Source: JABRWC01 sp039961675 (GTDB lineage Bacteria; Planctomycetota; Phycisphaerae; UBA1845; Fen-1342). Taken from it: a DNA stretch of 40,472 nucleotides. The stretch spans positions 1 to 40,472 of the forward strand of contig JABRWC010000092.1 in assembly GCA_039961675.1 (NCBI GenBank), written 5' to 3'. Below the pieces are notes generated by a model that was given only the letters and a program-made list of their open reading frames with translations, ran no database searches and was not told the DNA's origin. Position numbers and translations under genes: made by a program. Position 1 is the stretch's first letter; the number at the start of each line of letters is the position of its first letter. This document shows, in pieces, positions 26,419 to 34,472 of the stretch.

Positions 26419-26901
26419 TTGAAGTCCTGGCAGGTGCTCCGCGACGCGATTGAGCGCGTCGGCGTCAAGGCGGTCGCCAGCAACCTCAACCTCAGCACCG
26501 CGCTGGTCTACAAGTGGTGTCAGGAATCGCCGCGCGAAGACCCCGCCGCGTCCGGCGCGCGCAACCCGCTCGACCGCCTGCGGAGAATCTATGAGCTCAC
26601 CCACGACGAACGTCTGATCCAATGGTTGTGCGCAACGGCAGGCGGCTTCTTCGTCCGCAACCCGACCGTCGCCACCGGCTCACGCGAGCAGCGCCTGCTC
26701 GACAGCACGCAGAAGGTCGTCGAGGACTTCGGCGAGATGCTGACCGCCGTCAGCCAGAGCATTCAAAACGACGGCCAGATCACGCCCCAAGAGGCCGAGC
26801 GCATCCGCCGCGAGTGGGACAACCTCAAGTCGCAGGCCGAGTGTTTCGTCGTCGCCTGTGAGCGCGGCTTGTACATGACCGGCGCTCGTGGGCAAGGTTG
26901 A
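26419..26901 (+). CDS. CII-like DNA-binding regulator
   Basis: A 160-residue protein similar in layout to phage CII-type regulators. The N-terminal helix-turn-helix is V-L-R-D-A-I-E-R-V-G-V-K-A-V-A-S-N-L-N-L, followed by S-T-A-L-V-Y-K-W-C-Q. The rest is helical, with a later region S-I-Q-N-D-G-Q-I-T-P-Q-E-A-E-R-I-R-R-E-W that is typical of the family. The start is a TTG with AGGTG about 5 nt upstream. No other phage gene is nearby, so it is more likely a resident chromosomal regulator. It is divergent from sodA and might control it, but this is only a positional guess. The stop converges with selA. Confidence 0.75.
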   Translation: MKSWQVLRDAIERVGVKAVASNLNLSTALVYKWCQESPREDPAASGARNPLDRLRRIYELTHDERLIQWLCATAGGFFVRNPTVATGSREQRLLDSTQKVVEDFGEMLTAVSQSIQNDGQITPQEAERIRREWDNLKSQAECFVVACERGLYMTGARGQG

Positions 26902-26922
26902 TGTCGGACCCCGCAGTCCGCC

Positions 26923-28389
26923 TCAGCGATGCGGTTCCGCCTCGCGCAGTGCCTCCGCCAGACTGGCCACCAGCCGGTCCGCGTCCCCGGCCAATAACGT
27001 CCGCGGATCGAACACCAGGCTCTCCCGGACAACGCGGCAGATCACCGGCGTATCGCCGGCCCGCAGCGCGGCCGCCAGCGAAGCCGCCGGCCCGCCGGCC
27101 GCGCGCACGGTGACGAGCCATGTCGGAAGCCGCACCCCTGGAAGCGAACCGCCGCCCGCCTCCGAAAACCCTTGCTCGATCGCTGCATCCACCTCCGGGC
27201 AGTTCGCGCGGACCGCATCGCATAGCGCCTGCGCCTCGTCGCGCAGCTCCTCCTCGCCGCGGAGTATCATCCAAAGCACCGGCAACCGTTCGCGACACGA
27301 GTCGGGGTCGCGATACATCCGCAGCGTGGCCTCCAGTGCCGCGAGCGTCAACTTGTCCGGCCGCAGGGCGCGCAGCAGTGGATTCCGTCGCATGCGGTCG
27401 AGCAGCGCCGCCTGGCCCACGATGATCCCGGCCTGCGGCCCGCCGAGAAGCTTGTCGCCGCTGAACAGCACTACGTCGGCGCCCGCACTCACGCTGTCCC
27501 GAGCGACCGGCTCGCCGCAGGCCGCGTCCGGGCGCTCAAACCCGCCGGCGGCCGATTCTTCCTGCGGCATGGGCAGGGGGCGCAGCAGTCCGCTCCCGAG
27601 GTCGTCCACGACGAGCAGGGCGTTGGTGCGGGCCAGGGCGACGAGCTGCGCCAGCGGCGTGTCCTCGACGAAGCCGCAAATGCGGTAGTTGCTGGTATGG
27701 ACGCGCAGCAGCAGCGCCGTGTCCGTGTCGATGGCGCGCTCGTAATCCGCCAGGCGCGTGCGGTTCGTCGTCCCCACTTCGACCAGCCGGCATCCCGCCG
27801 CGGACATCACGTCCGGCATGCGGAACGACCCGCCGATCTCGACCAACTGGCCGCGAGAAACGACCACGCCGCGCCCGCGCGCCAGCGTGTGCAGCGCCAG
27901 GTACGTCGCAGCGGCGTTGTTGTTGACCACCAGCGCGTCTTCGGCGCCGGTAAGCTCGCACAGCAGGCCCCGCACGTGCGCGTGCCGGTCTCCTCGCTTG
28001 CCGCTCGCAAGGTCGAGCTCGAGGTTGCAGTAGCCGCCGGCAAGCTCCGCGACAGCGTCCACGGCTTCCTGCGCCAGCGGCGCGCGCCCCAGCCCGGTGT
28101 GCAGCACGACGCCCGTGGCGTTGACGACCCGTCGCAGCCCAGGCAGGCGGCGCTGGTGCAGCCGTTGGCGAACGTCGAGCGCCAGCGAGCGAACGTCAAG
28201 CGTAGGCTCTCGTCCCGCGACCAGCTCAGAGCGCCGCTGGTCCAGCACGTCGCGCACCGACTGTGTCAATTCGCTCCGCGGGAACCGGTCGAGCAGGCCC
28301 GCGATGGCCGGGTGTCGCAGCAGGTGGTCGACCGCGGGGAGACTGCGCAGCCGGCGCTGGATTTGTTCGTCCATCCGGGGCGGATCCAT
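26923..28389 (-). CDS. selA: L-seryl-tRNA(Sec) selenium transferase
   Basis: A PLP enzyme that converts seryl-tRNA(Sec) to selenocysteinyl-tRNA(Sec) using selenophosphate. It has 488 residues, near the family length. The N-terminal helical part (about 1-80; R-S-L-P-A-V-D-H-L-L, then V-R-D-V-L-D-Q-R-R) is for tRNA recognition. The core has N-A-T-G-V-V-L-H-T-G-L-G-R-A, V-V-N-N-N-A-A-A-T, and the PLP lysine in F-S-G-D-K-L-L-G-G-P-Q-A-G. The start may be ATG 28389 or ATG 28374 (M-D-E-Q); neither has a strong binding site. It follows the sulfatase-like gene by 29 bp. selB, selC and selD are not in the window. Confidence 0.95.
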   Translation of the reverse strand: MDPPRMDEQIQRRLRSLPAVDHLLRHPAIAGLLDRFPRSELTQSVRDVLDQRRSELVAGREPTLDVRSLALDVRQRLHQRRLPGLRRVVNATGVVLHTGLGRAPLAQEAVDAVAELAGGYCNLELDLASGKRGDRHAHVRGLLCELTGAEDALVVNNNAAATYLALHTLARGRGVVVSRGQLVEIGGSFRMPDVMSAAGCRLVEVGTTNRTRLADYERAIDTDTALLLRVHTSNYRICGFVEDTPLAQLVALARTNALLVVDDLGSGLLRPLPMPQEESAAGGFERPDAACGEPVARDSVSAGADVVLFSGDKLLGGPQAGIIVGQAALLDRMRRNPLLRALRPDKLTLAALEATLRMYRDPDSCRERLPVLWMILRGEEELRDEAQALCDAVRANCPEVDAAIEQGFSEAGGGSLPGVRLPTWLVTVRAAGGPAASLAAALRAGDTPVICRVVRESLVFDPRTLLAGDADRLVASLAEALREAEPHR

Positions 28390-28418
28390 GCACGCTATGG
28401 TAATCGCGGCCGACGCGG

Positions 28419-30935
28419 TCAGGGTTTGGATTCGTCCGGTTGCGTGCCGGTCCCGCCGACGTAGCCCATCTGCTGAAGCTGCCGGATTTCCTCGGGCGAG
28501 ACCTCGTACTGCTCATCTTGCAGCCCGGCGTCGTAGGGCGCGTGCGACGCGTTCCAGACCAGCAGCTTCTCGATCAGCCGCCGCGCCACGTCGGGCTGCG
28601 ATGCAATGAGACTGTCCCGCTCGGCCGGATCGGCGCTCAGGTCGAAGAGTACGAATCGGGATGGCGGCCCGTCCGCCTCCGTCCGCCACGGCCGCCAGCC
28701 GTACAGCAGCTTCCAGCGCCCGGCTTCGATGATCCCGTGCTCGATCAGCTTCAGGCTGATGCGGTAGTTGTGGTTCGATAAGTAGATGTCCCGCCGCGAC
28801 GCGCGCTCCAGCGCCCCCGCCTCGCCGCGCACCAGCGGCAGCAGGCTCGTGCCGTCCAGCTCATACGGCAGCGGCAGACCGAACAGGTCCAGGATCGTCG
28901 GCATGACGTCGAAGACCTGCACCGGCGCGTCGATCCTCGTCTTGGCGGGCAGGCCCGGCCCCAGCGCGACCAGCGGGATGCGCGTCTGCTCCCCGTGCAG
29001 GTTCATCCCGTGCTCCCACGTGCCGTGCTCGAGAAACTCCTCGCCGTGGTCCGAGAGCACGAACAAGTGCACGCGATCCAGCAGTCCACGCTGCGTCAAC
29101 TCGTCCACGAACAGTCCCAGCCGGTGGTCGGCGTACAGAATCTCCTCGTCGTACAGCGCCACGACGTGCTGCCAGTCGCGCGCGTGCAGCGTCGGGTCCT
29201 GGATGTTCCGGAAGCCCGTCGCGCGGTTGTACGTCCCGTCGATGTGCCCCGAGTAGTCGGGATCGAGCCGCCCCGCGAAGCCCTCCGGCGGCGTATACGG
29301 CGCGTGCGGCTCGGCGGTGTGCACGTACATGAAGCGCGGGCGGTCGCTGTTGGCGTCCAGCCACGCCAGCGCCTCTTCGAGCGGGATCGTGCGGTCCATC
29401 CCGCTCCACCAGAACCCGATCTTGTCGATGAACGTGTCGAAGCCGCGGTCCATGCCCTGGCGCGGACCGCCGTTCACATTCGTGCACAAGGAGATCGTCG
29501 CGAAGCCCGCGGCCCGCAGCGCCTCCGCCAGCGTCACCAGCCCGGCGGGCGCGGCGCGCGAATTATGGTGCACCTGATGGCGCTCCGTCGGCATCGAGAG
29601 CATCAGGTCCGGAATCGACTCGATCGTCCGCGACGAGTTCGAGAACGCCTGCCGGAACAGCACGCCGCGCTCGGACAGCGCCGTCAGCCTCGGCATGGTC
29701 GAGCGCGGCGCGCCGTAGAGTTCCACGTGTCCGCCCGCGAGCGTGTCGATGAGGTACACGATCGCCAGCGGAGCGTCTTCCTGCGGCTCGTAGATCACGG
29801 GATTCGCCCAGAACGCCACCGCGTCGGACGAGACGTCGGACGCCGTGAGGCAGACCGCGACGGTCTTGCCGCTCCACTCGGAAAGGTCGGCGCTGGCCTC
29901 GTGCCACTCGTTCTGGCGCGCGGCCTCGAACGTCAGAACCGAGTGGCGCTCGCCCTCGCGCTCGATCACGATCTCGAACCGGACGCCGCCCGTCGCGCCC
30001 GCGTCGCGATCGCGCGCCACGAAACCCAGCCCGCAGCGCAGCTGGGCGCGCGGCGGGAGAACGACGTTGCGAAACGCGACCTCGGCGGGGGTGTGGGCGT
30101 AGAGCGCGTTGCGGACATCGTGCCCGAGTCGCACGCGCGCCGCGTCGAACGCCTTCGGAAACGCGTTCACGCGCGGCATGAACACCAGCTTCTCAATGAT
30201 CAGCGGCGCATCGCCCACGCCGTCGGTCTGAAACGTGATCTGGCTGAGCGTTCCTTCCCACTCCGCCAGCCCCTCAGTTGTGACGCGGACCGGAAACACG
30301 TCTTCGTTCGTCGGAACGGGAATCGTGATCTCGCCCGCCTTCGACCATTGCAGCGAGATGCTTCGCCCGAACGGCACGCGCATCGAAAGCACGATGCTGC
30401 CGACGTCCACGCATGGAACGCTCAGCCCGCGGACGGTCAGCTCGAGCGCGTCCTGTCCGTCCGCCGTGGCGGCCTTGGCGATGCGGCGCTCGACCTGCGG
30501 GTTCGGCTGGTCGCTGCGGAACGGCCCGGCGTCCAGCAGCGCCGCGGCCCGACCTTCGGTCGGCTTCCACGACGTCTGCACCCGTGCATTCGCCATCCGG
30601 TCGGCGTCGTCCAGCCGGACAAACTCCCAGCGCGGCGGCGACAGCACGGGCGAGTCCGGCGGTGGGATGGCCGTCATGGGTCTTTGCAGTTCGGTCTCGG
30701 CCCAGCGGAGGAAGTCGTTGAACTCGGCCGGGGCGCTCTTCAACACCGAGGCGCGGTCAACGCCGGCGCGACCCTCGCCGTTCCGCGTCTCCGGCCCGCG
30801 CTCGCACCCGCCGGCGGCGAGCGCGGTGGAAAGCGCAAAAGCGGTCAGCAGCGCACGCGCGCAAGCACGACCCCGACCGCGGCAGCAGTCCCCGCCGCGC
30901 ACGCGCCGCCGGACGCCGGACCCGCGATCACTCAC
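28419..30935 (-). CDS. Sulfatase-fold (alkaline-phosphatase superfamily) lipoprotein
   Basis: A large exported protein of 838 residues. A basic lead with a hydrophobic stretch (L-L-T-A-F-A-L-S-T-A-L-A-A-G-G-C44) suggests a lipoprotein. The first half is beta-rich and of unknown fold. The second half is the sulfatase fold: A-I-V-Y-L-I-D-T-L-A-G-G-H-V-E-L-Y-G, then M-P-R-L-T-A-L-S-E-R-G-V-L-F, and the metal site S-D-H-G-E-E-F-L-E-H-G. The formylglycine signature C/S-x-P-x-R is absent; the site reads S-S-R-T-I-E-S-I. The true reaction may be phosphate-ester or phosphatidyl transfer rather than sulfate hydrolysis. Start: GTG at 30935 after AAGGA, overlapping the WD40 gene stop by 8 bp. Confidence 0.8.
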   Translation of the reverse strand: MSDRGSGVRRRVRGGDCCRGRGRACARALLTAFALSTALAAGGCERGPETRNGEGRAGVDRASVLKSAPAEFNDFLRWAETELQRPMTAIPPPDSPVLSPPRWEFVRLDDADRMANARVQTSWKPTEGRAAALLDAGPFRSDQPNPQVERRIAKAATADGQDALELTVRGLSVPCVDVGSIVLSMRVPFGRSISLQWSKAGEITIPVPTNEDVFPVRVTTEGLAEWEGTLSQITFQTDGVGDAPLIIEKLVFMPRVNAFPKAFDAARVRLGHDVRNALYAHTPAEVAFRNVVLPPRAQLRCGLGFVARDRDAGATGGVRFEIVIEREGERHSVLTFEAARQNEWHEASADLSEWSGKTVAVCLTASDVSSDAVAFWANPVIYEPQEDAPLAIVYLIDTLAGGHVELYGAPRSTMPRLTALSERGVLFRQAFSNSSRTIESIPDLMLSMPTERHQVHHNSRAAPAGLVTLAEALRAAGFATISLCTNVNGGPRQGMDRGFDTFIDKIGFWWSGMDRTIPLEEALAWLDANSDRPRFMYVHTAEPHAPYTPPEGFAGRLDPDYSGHIDGTYNRATGFRNIQDPTLHARDWQHVVALYDEEILYADHRLGLFVDELTQRGLLDRVHLFVLSDHGEEFLEHGTWEHGMNLHGEQTRIPLVALGPGLPAKTRIDAPVQVFDVMPTILDLFGLPLPYELDGTSLLPLVRGEAGALERASRRDIYLSNHNYRISLKLIEHGIIEAGRWKLLYGWRPWRTEADGPPSRFVLFDLSADPAERDSLIASQPDVARRLIEKLLVWNASHAPYDAGLQDEQYEVSPEEIRQLQQMGYVGGTGTQPDESKP

Positions 30936-32037
30936 CGTCGTCCTTCTCGCCTTTTTTCTTGTTCTTGTCCTTCTTGTCCTTGTCTTGCTTCGGGGGCTTC
31001 CACTTCGGGTCGGGCTTGGGATCCTTGAAGTCCCACAGCGCGATGGTCTTGTCGGCGCTGCCGCTGGCGAGCAGCGTGCCGTCCGGGTTGAACGCCAGGC
31101 ACAGCACGCGATCCAGGTGCGCCCACAGCGTCTTGAGCGGCTGGCCCGACATCGGCTCCCACAGCTTGATCGTGTGGTCATCTCCGGCGCTCACGAGCGT
31201 CTTTCCGCTGACGCTGAACGCCACGTCGTTCACGCCGTCCTGCTCCGCCTCGATGTCCGCGACGCGCGAACCGTCTTCGAGCTTCCACAGGCGAACGTGG
31301 TCGTCGTCCGCCGCCGTCACGGCATACGCCCCGTCCGGAGACAGGCACATCGCGCGAATCGCCTTCTCGTGCGCTTTGATCTCATGCCGCAGCTTGCGCG
31401 ACTCCACGTCCCACGCCCGCAGTGTCATCAGACCGGCGCCGACCAGCGTGCGGCTGTCCGGCGTGAACGCCAGCGCCGTGGCCACCAGTCCGTCGCCCGA
31501 CAGCTCGCCCGCCACGTCCCCGCTGTCGGCGTCGTAGAGCACGATCTTCTGGCTGGTCGCCGATGGGTCCCGCATGGTCACGGCCACCAGCCGTCCGTCC
31601 GGGCTGAACGCAACCGCACGGGCGTTGCGCACCTCGTCGGCGAGCGTCCGGACCGCGTTGCCGCTGGATGCGTCCCATAGCCGGACCACGTCGCGGCCCT
31701 GTCCTTCTTCCGCCGCGTCGGCCAGCAGCGTGCCCTTCGGCGAGAAGGAAAGCGCTTCGACGCGCCGCTGCGGCGTCTGCATGAACTTCGCGCTGTCCGC
31801 GTCGCGCCCGATCGGCCGCACCTTGCGCACCACCAGTCCGGTCTCGACGTTCCACAGGAAGATCGAGCCTTCGTTCGCCGTGCTCGCCAGGAGCTTGCCG
31901 TCCGCCTGAAATCGAAGCTGGCGCACCGGCCCCGCGTGTCCGCGCAGATCCTTGCGCGGCCGGTCGCCGTCCTTCGCAGACGCCGAAACGGCGCTCCAGC
32001 CGACCGCCAGTGCGAAAACAATCGCGGCGAATCGCAT
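30928..32037 (-). CDS. Secreted WD40-repeat protein
   Basis: A 369-residue beta-propeller. The signal peptide (A-I-V-F-A-L-A-V-G-W-S-A-V-S-A-S-A) is followed by seven WD40-like blades. Each has a form of F-x-P-D-G-x-L-L-A and ends in L-W-D or a variant; the blades cover about residues 33-345. The tail is a Lys/Asp-rich stretch (D-K-D-K-K-D-K-N-K-K-K). A very strong ribosome binding site, GGAGGTGAT, precedes the ATG. The stop codon overlaps the start of the sulfatase-fold gene, so the two are probably translated together. WD40 propellers usually act as protein-binding scaffolds; the partner may be the sulfatase-like protein. Confidence 0.88.
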   Translation of the reverse strand: MRFAAIVFALAVGWSAVSASAKDGDRPRKDLRGHAGPVRQLRFQADGKLLASTANEGSIFLWNVETGLVVRKVRPIGRDADSAKFMQTPQRRVEALSFSPKGTLLADAAEEGQGRDVVRLWDASSGNAVRTLADEVRNARAVAFSPDGRLVAVTMRDPSATSQKIVLYDADSGDVAGELSGDGLVATALAFTPDSRTLVGAGLMTLRAWDVESRKLRHEIKAHEKAIRAMCLSPDGAYAVTAADDDHVRLWKLEDGSRVADIEAEQDGVNDVAFSVSGKTLVSAGDDHTIKLWEPMSGQPLKTLWAHLDRVLCLAFNPDGTLLASGSADKTIALWDFKDPKPDPKWKPPKQDKDKKDKNKKKGEKDDGE

Positions 32038-32250
32038 TCGTAATCACCTCCCGTACCGTGTGCCAGGATGGTACGCAGGGCCGGCGACGCGGCCAAGCCA
32101 CGCAGGTCGCTGGCAGGGAATTGGTGGGACGGGCCTCCGGGCACCCATACAGCGCGATCCAAGCCGCGACCGCAAGCGGAATGCCGGCACCCCGCCGGAA
32201 GGGGAGCCTCGGCGTCTGGCCCCCGTCCCGGCTTGCGCGGAACCGAACAC

Positions 32251-32290
32251 GACCCGGCCGGAGCGCGAGCGCGCACGCTCCGGCCGGGTC
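32251..32290 (-). terminator. Strong hairpin after the PEP-CTERM gene
   Basis: A perfect 15-bp stem, 32251-32265 with 32276-32290, and a 10-nt loop. It lies 57 bp after the stop of the minus-strand PEP-CTERM gene and before the WD40 gene. Only GTGTTC follows it on the minus strand, so the T-run is weak. The other bases of 32038-32346 show no gene. Confidence 0.6.
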
Positions 32291-32346
32291 AGAACATTCG
32301 CCCAGTGAACGCCGCCCCGCGAGCGAGCGCGGGCGTGACGTGCCGT

Positions 32347-33630
32347 CTAGCGACGGCGCAGCAGACCGAGCAGCGCGAGCGCGGCCAGGCCCAGCGTGGC
32401 CGGCTCCGGGATTGCGACGCGGATGATCGCCTCCATCTCCGATCCGCCGCCGATCGGCATCAGCCCGACCTCGACGTACACGTATCCGTCCTCGCCAAGA
32501 TCAAGTCCGGGGCCGATGACGTTTGACGACTTGAAGTCGGAGACCGTCCAATCCCCGATCGTGTCGCCATCGAGATCAAGCTGGTCGCCCACGGAGAGCA
32601 GGGCGATCGAGTTGGCCAGATCGCCGCCCACGCCCGCGAAGAGCGTCTCGGTCAGGTTCGAGTCCCAGATGAACGCCACCTGGTTGACGTCGTTGATCGC
32701 AGCGCCGTCGCAGCTCGCCCCGAGCGTGACGCCGCCAACCGTGGACCCTTCGCGGATTTCAATCACGCCGTTGTACGACAGAAACTCGTCGGTCGCCGTG
32801 GGCCCGCTTGAGTCGCCGCCGAAAATGTAGTTTCCGGCGTTGTTGACGCTGGGGTTGTCGAAGCTCTGCCAGTTGTCGCCGCTGCCGTTCGGCGAACCCT
32901 CCCGCGCCACCAGCGCCCCGTCGAGGTAGATGAAGTCATCCGTGCTGCTGCTGCCGGTCGTCAGCACCAGCGCCTGGATGTGATGCGCTCCGTTGTCGGA
33001 GAACTGGTAGTTGAACCCAACGCCGGACGCGGTGATCGGAAATCCGCCGATCACATCGCCGGTCTTGAGCACGATCTGCATCCCCCCCGGATTCGAGACA
33101 TCCGTGGCCTTAAGCAGCATGCGGCCCTGCGTGGAACCGCCCTGCGTGTTCGTGTAGCCGCCGACCCAGTACGCCGTCCCGTCCGGACCCATCTGCGGCC
33201 GGCTGTTGAAACTGGAGAAGAAGCCCGGCATGGGCGGAAGCGCGTCGTCCGCCGCAAGCAGGATGCCGGCGTTCGTGTACACGGCGTCGTTGCCGTTGAA
33301 GCTCGGGCTGTAGATGAACTGCCCGGCGTTTCCCGACCCCATCGTGCCCTCAGCGCCGCTGAGCACGTCCGGCAGGGCGTCGGCGCTGTTGAAAATCGGC
33401 CCGGTACCCTTCCAGATGATCCGGTTGTTGTCCGCCAGCGCAGCGACAAAGCTGACCACGCCGTTGCCGTCCGTGAACGGACTGTTCACGGAGCTGATCG
33501 TCGAGCTGCCGACCACGTCCCCTTGCTTGGCGATGACCGAACCCGGCACGATCGCGGCCGAGGCGCCGGCAACGGCCAGGGACACCACGGGTGTCGACAC
33601 TATGAGCCTGGGTGAGACAAAGTTACGCAT
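32347..33630 (-). CDS. PEP-CTERM sorted extracellular protein
   Basis: A secreted protein of 427 residues. The N-terminal signal peptide (L-I-V-S-T-P-V-V-S-L-A-V-A-G-A-S-A) is followed by a long, Gly/Ser/Asn-rich, probably beta-structured region without a named domain. The C-terminus is a clear PEP-CTERM sorting signal: I-P-E-P-A-T-L-G-L-A-A-L-A-L-L-G-L-L-R-R-R. This is cleaved by an exosortase, and proteins of this class are commonly linked to extracellular polysaccharide. Repeated D-x-N-x-x-I/V-W/F patterns (A-L-A-D-N-N-R-I-I-W; I-N-D-V-N-Q-V-A-F) resemble the choice-of-anchor type propeller proteins. The ATG at 33630 has AGGAGG eight bases upstream. No exosortase or EPS genes are in the window. 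Confidence 0.9.
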   Translation of the reverse strand: MRNFVSPRLIVSTPVVSLAVAGASAAIVPGSVIAKQGDVVGSSTISSVNSPFTDGNGVVSFVAALADNNRIIWKGTGPIFNSADALPDVLSGAEGTMGSGNAGQFIYSPSFNGNDAVYTNAGILLAADDALPPMPGFFSSFNSRPQMGPDGTAYWVGGYTNTQGGSTQGRMLLKATDVSNPGGMQIVLKTGDVIGGFPITASGVGFNYQFSDNGAHHIQALVLTTGSSSTDDFIYLDGALVAREGSPNGSGDNWQSFDNPSVNNAGNYIFGGDSSGPTATDEFLSYNGVIEIREGSTVGGVTLGASCDGAAINDVNQVAFIWDSNLTETLFAGVGGDLANSIALLSVGDQLDLDGDTIGDWTVSDFKSSNVIGPGLDLGEDGYVYVEVGLMPIGGGSEMEAIIRVAIPEPATLGLAALALLGLLRRR

Positions 33631-33956
33631 CGTTCCGTCCTCCTGTGGATGACTCGCCCTGTGCCGCCAGGCCGCGCGCGAAAAAACCACCCGGGCGCAT
33701 CCCCGCCCGCGCCCGCCGCCTACCGCACGAACCTCCATCATGCGAAAACGCCCGCCTCGAATCAACCGCAATCGGGGTTTTAGAAACAGTTGAACGCGCG
33801 CCTTCGCCGTTGCGACCCCGGCGGGCGGTCGCGGGGCGAGCTTGCAGCGCCGAACTCGCGAACATAAGGTTTGGCCCGCAACGTCTGCCGCCGGCCTTCT
33901 GGAACACGAGCCGGGCACGGATACGGGATCGAGCCTCACGCCCGGAGGAAACAACT
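33631..33956. other. Divergent intergenic region
   Basis: About 325 bp between the start of the PEP-CTERM gene and the start of the cysteine-cluster gene. It should carry promoters for both directions. I saw no strong -35/-10 pair of the kind present at the other sites, and no gene. Confidence 0.4.
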
Positions 33957-34472
33957 ATGGGCGGAATCCTTTGCGAGCACTGCGTCGCGTACTGCTGCCG
34001 CTACATCGCGCTGCCGATCGACCGTCCCACGACGCGCAAGGACTTCGACGACATCCGCTGGTACCTGCTGCACGAAGGCATCTCGGTCTTCGTCGAGGAC
34101 GGCGAGTGGTACATCAGCATGGAGACCGTCTGCCGCCACCTGCGCCCGGATTACCGCTGCGGCATTTATGAAACCCGCCCGCGCATCTGCCGCGAGTACA
34201 GCACCAGCGGCTGCGATTACCACTCCGGGGATTACGGCTGGGAACAGCACTTCACGTGCCCCGAGCACCTGGATGAGTACGTCCGCGAGCACCTCGGCCG
34301 CAACGGCAAGCCGCGCGCGCGCGCAAAATCCCTCAGCAAGCCCGGCCGTCCCAAGCTCAAGGCCCACCTGGCCCCGATGCGGACACACCGACAGGCGACG
34401 GCCTCGCCGTACCTTTACGCCGCCGCGGACGTACGCGGAATCCCGCTGCCTGTGCTGGGAGGCGGACCGTGA
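33957..34472 (+). CDS. YkgJ-type cysteine-cluster protein
   Basis: A cytoplasmic protein of 171 residues with a predicted metal-binding cysteine set. The N-terminal C-x-x-C-x-x-x-C-C (Cys6, 9, 13, 14) is followed by the family pattern V-C-R-H-L, R-C-G-I-Y-E-T-R-P-R-I-C-R-E-Y and G-C-D-Y-H, so at least eight cysteines are conserved. The family binds zinc or possibly an iron-sulfur cluster; its role is not settled. The ATG follows GGAGGAAAC. The C-terminal 45 residues are basic and probably unstructured. Its stop overlaps the hisS GTG in the GTGA arrangement. Confidence 0.88.
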   Translation: MGGILCEHCVAYCCRYIALPIDRPTTRKDFDDIRWYLLHEGISVFVEDGEWYISMETVCRHLRPDYRCGIYETRPRICREYSTSGCDYHSGDYGWEQHFTCPEHLDEYVREHLGRNGKPRARAKSLSKPGRPKLKAHLAPMRTHRQATASPYLYAAADVRGIPLPVLGGGP

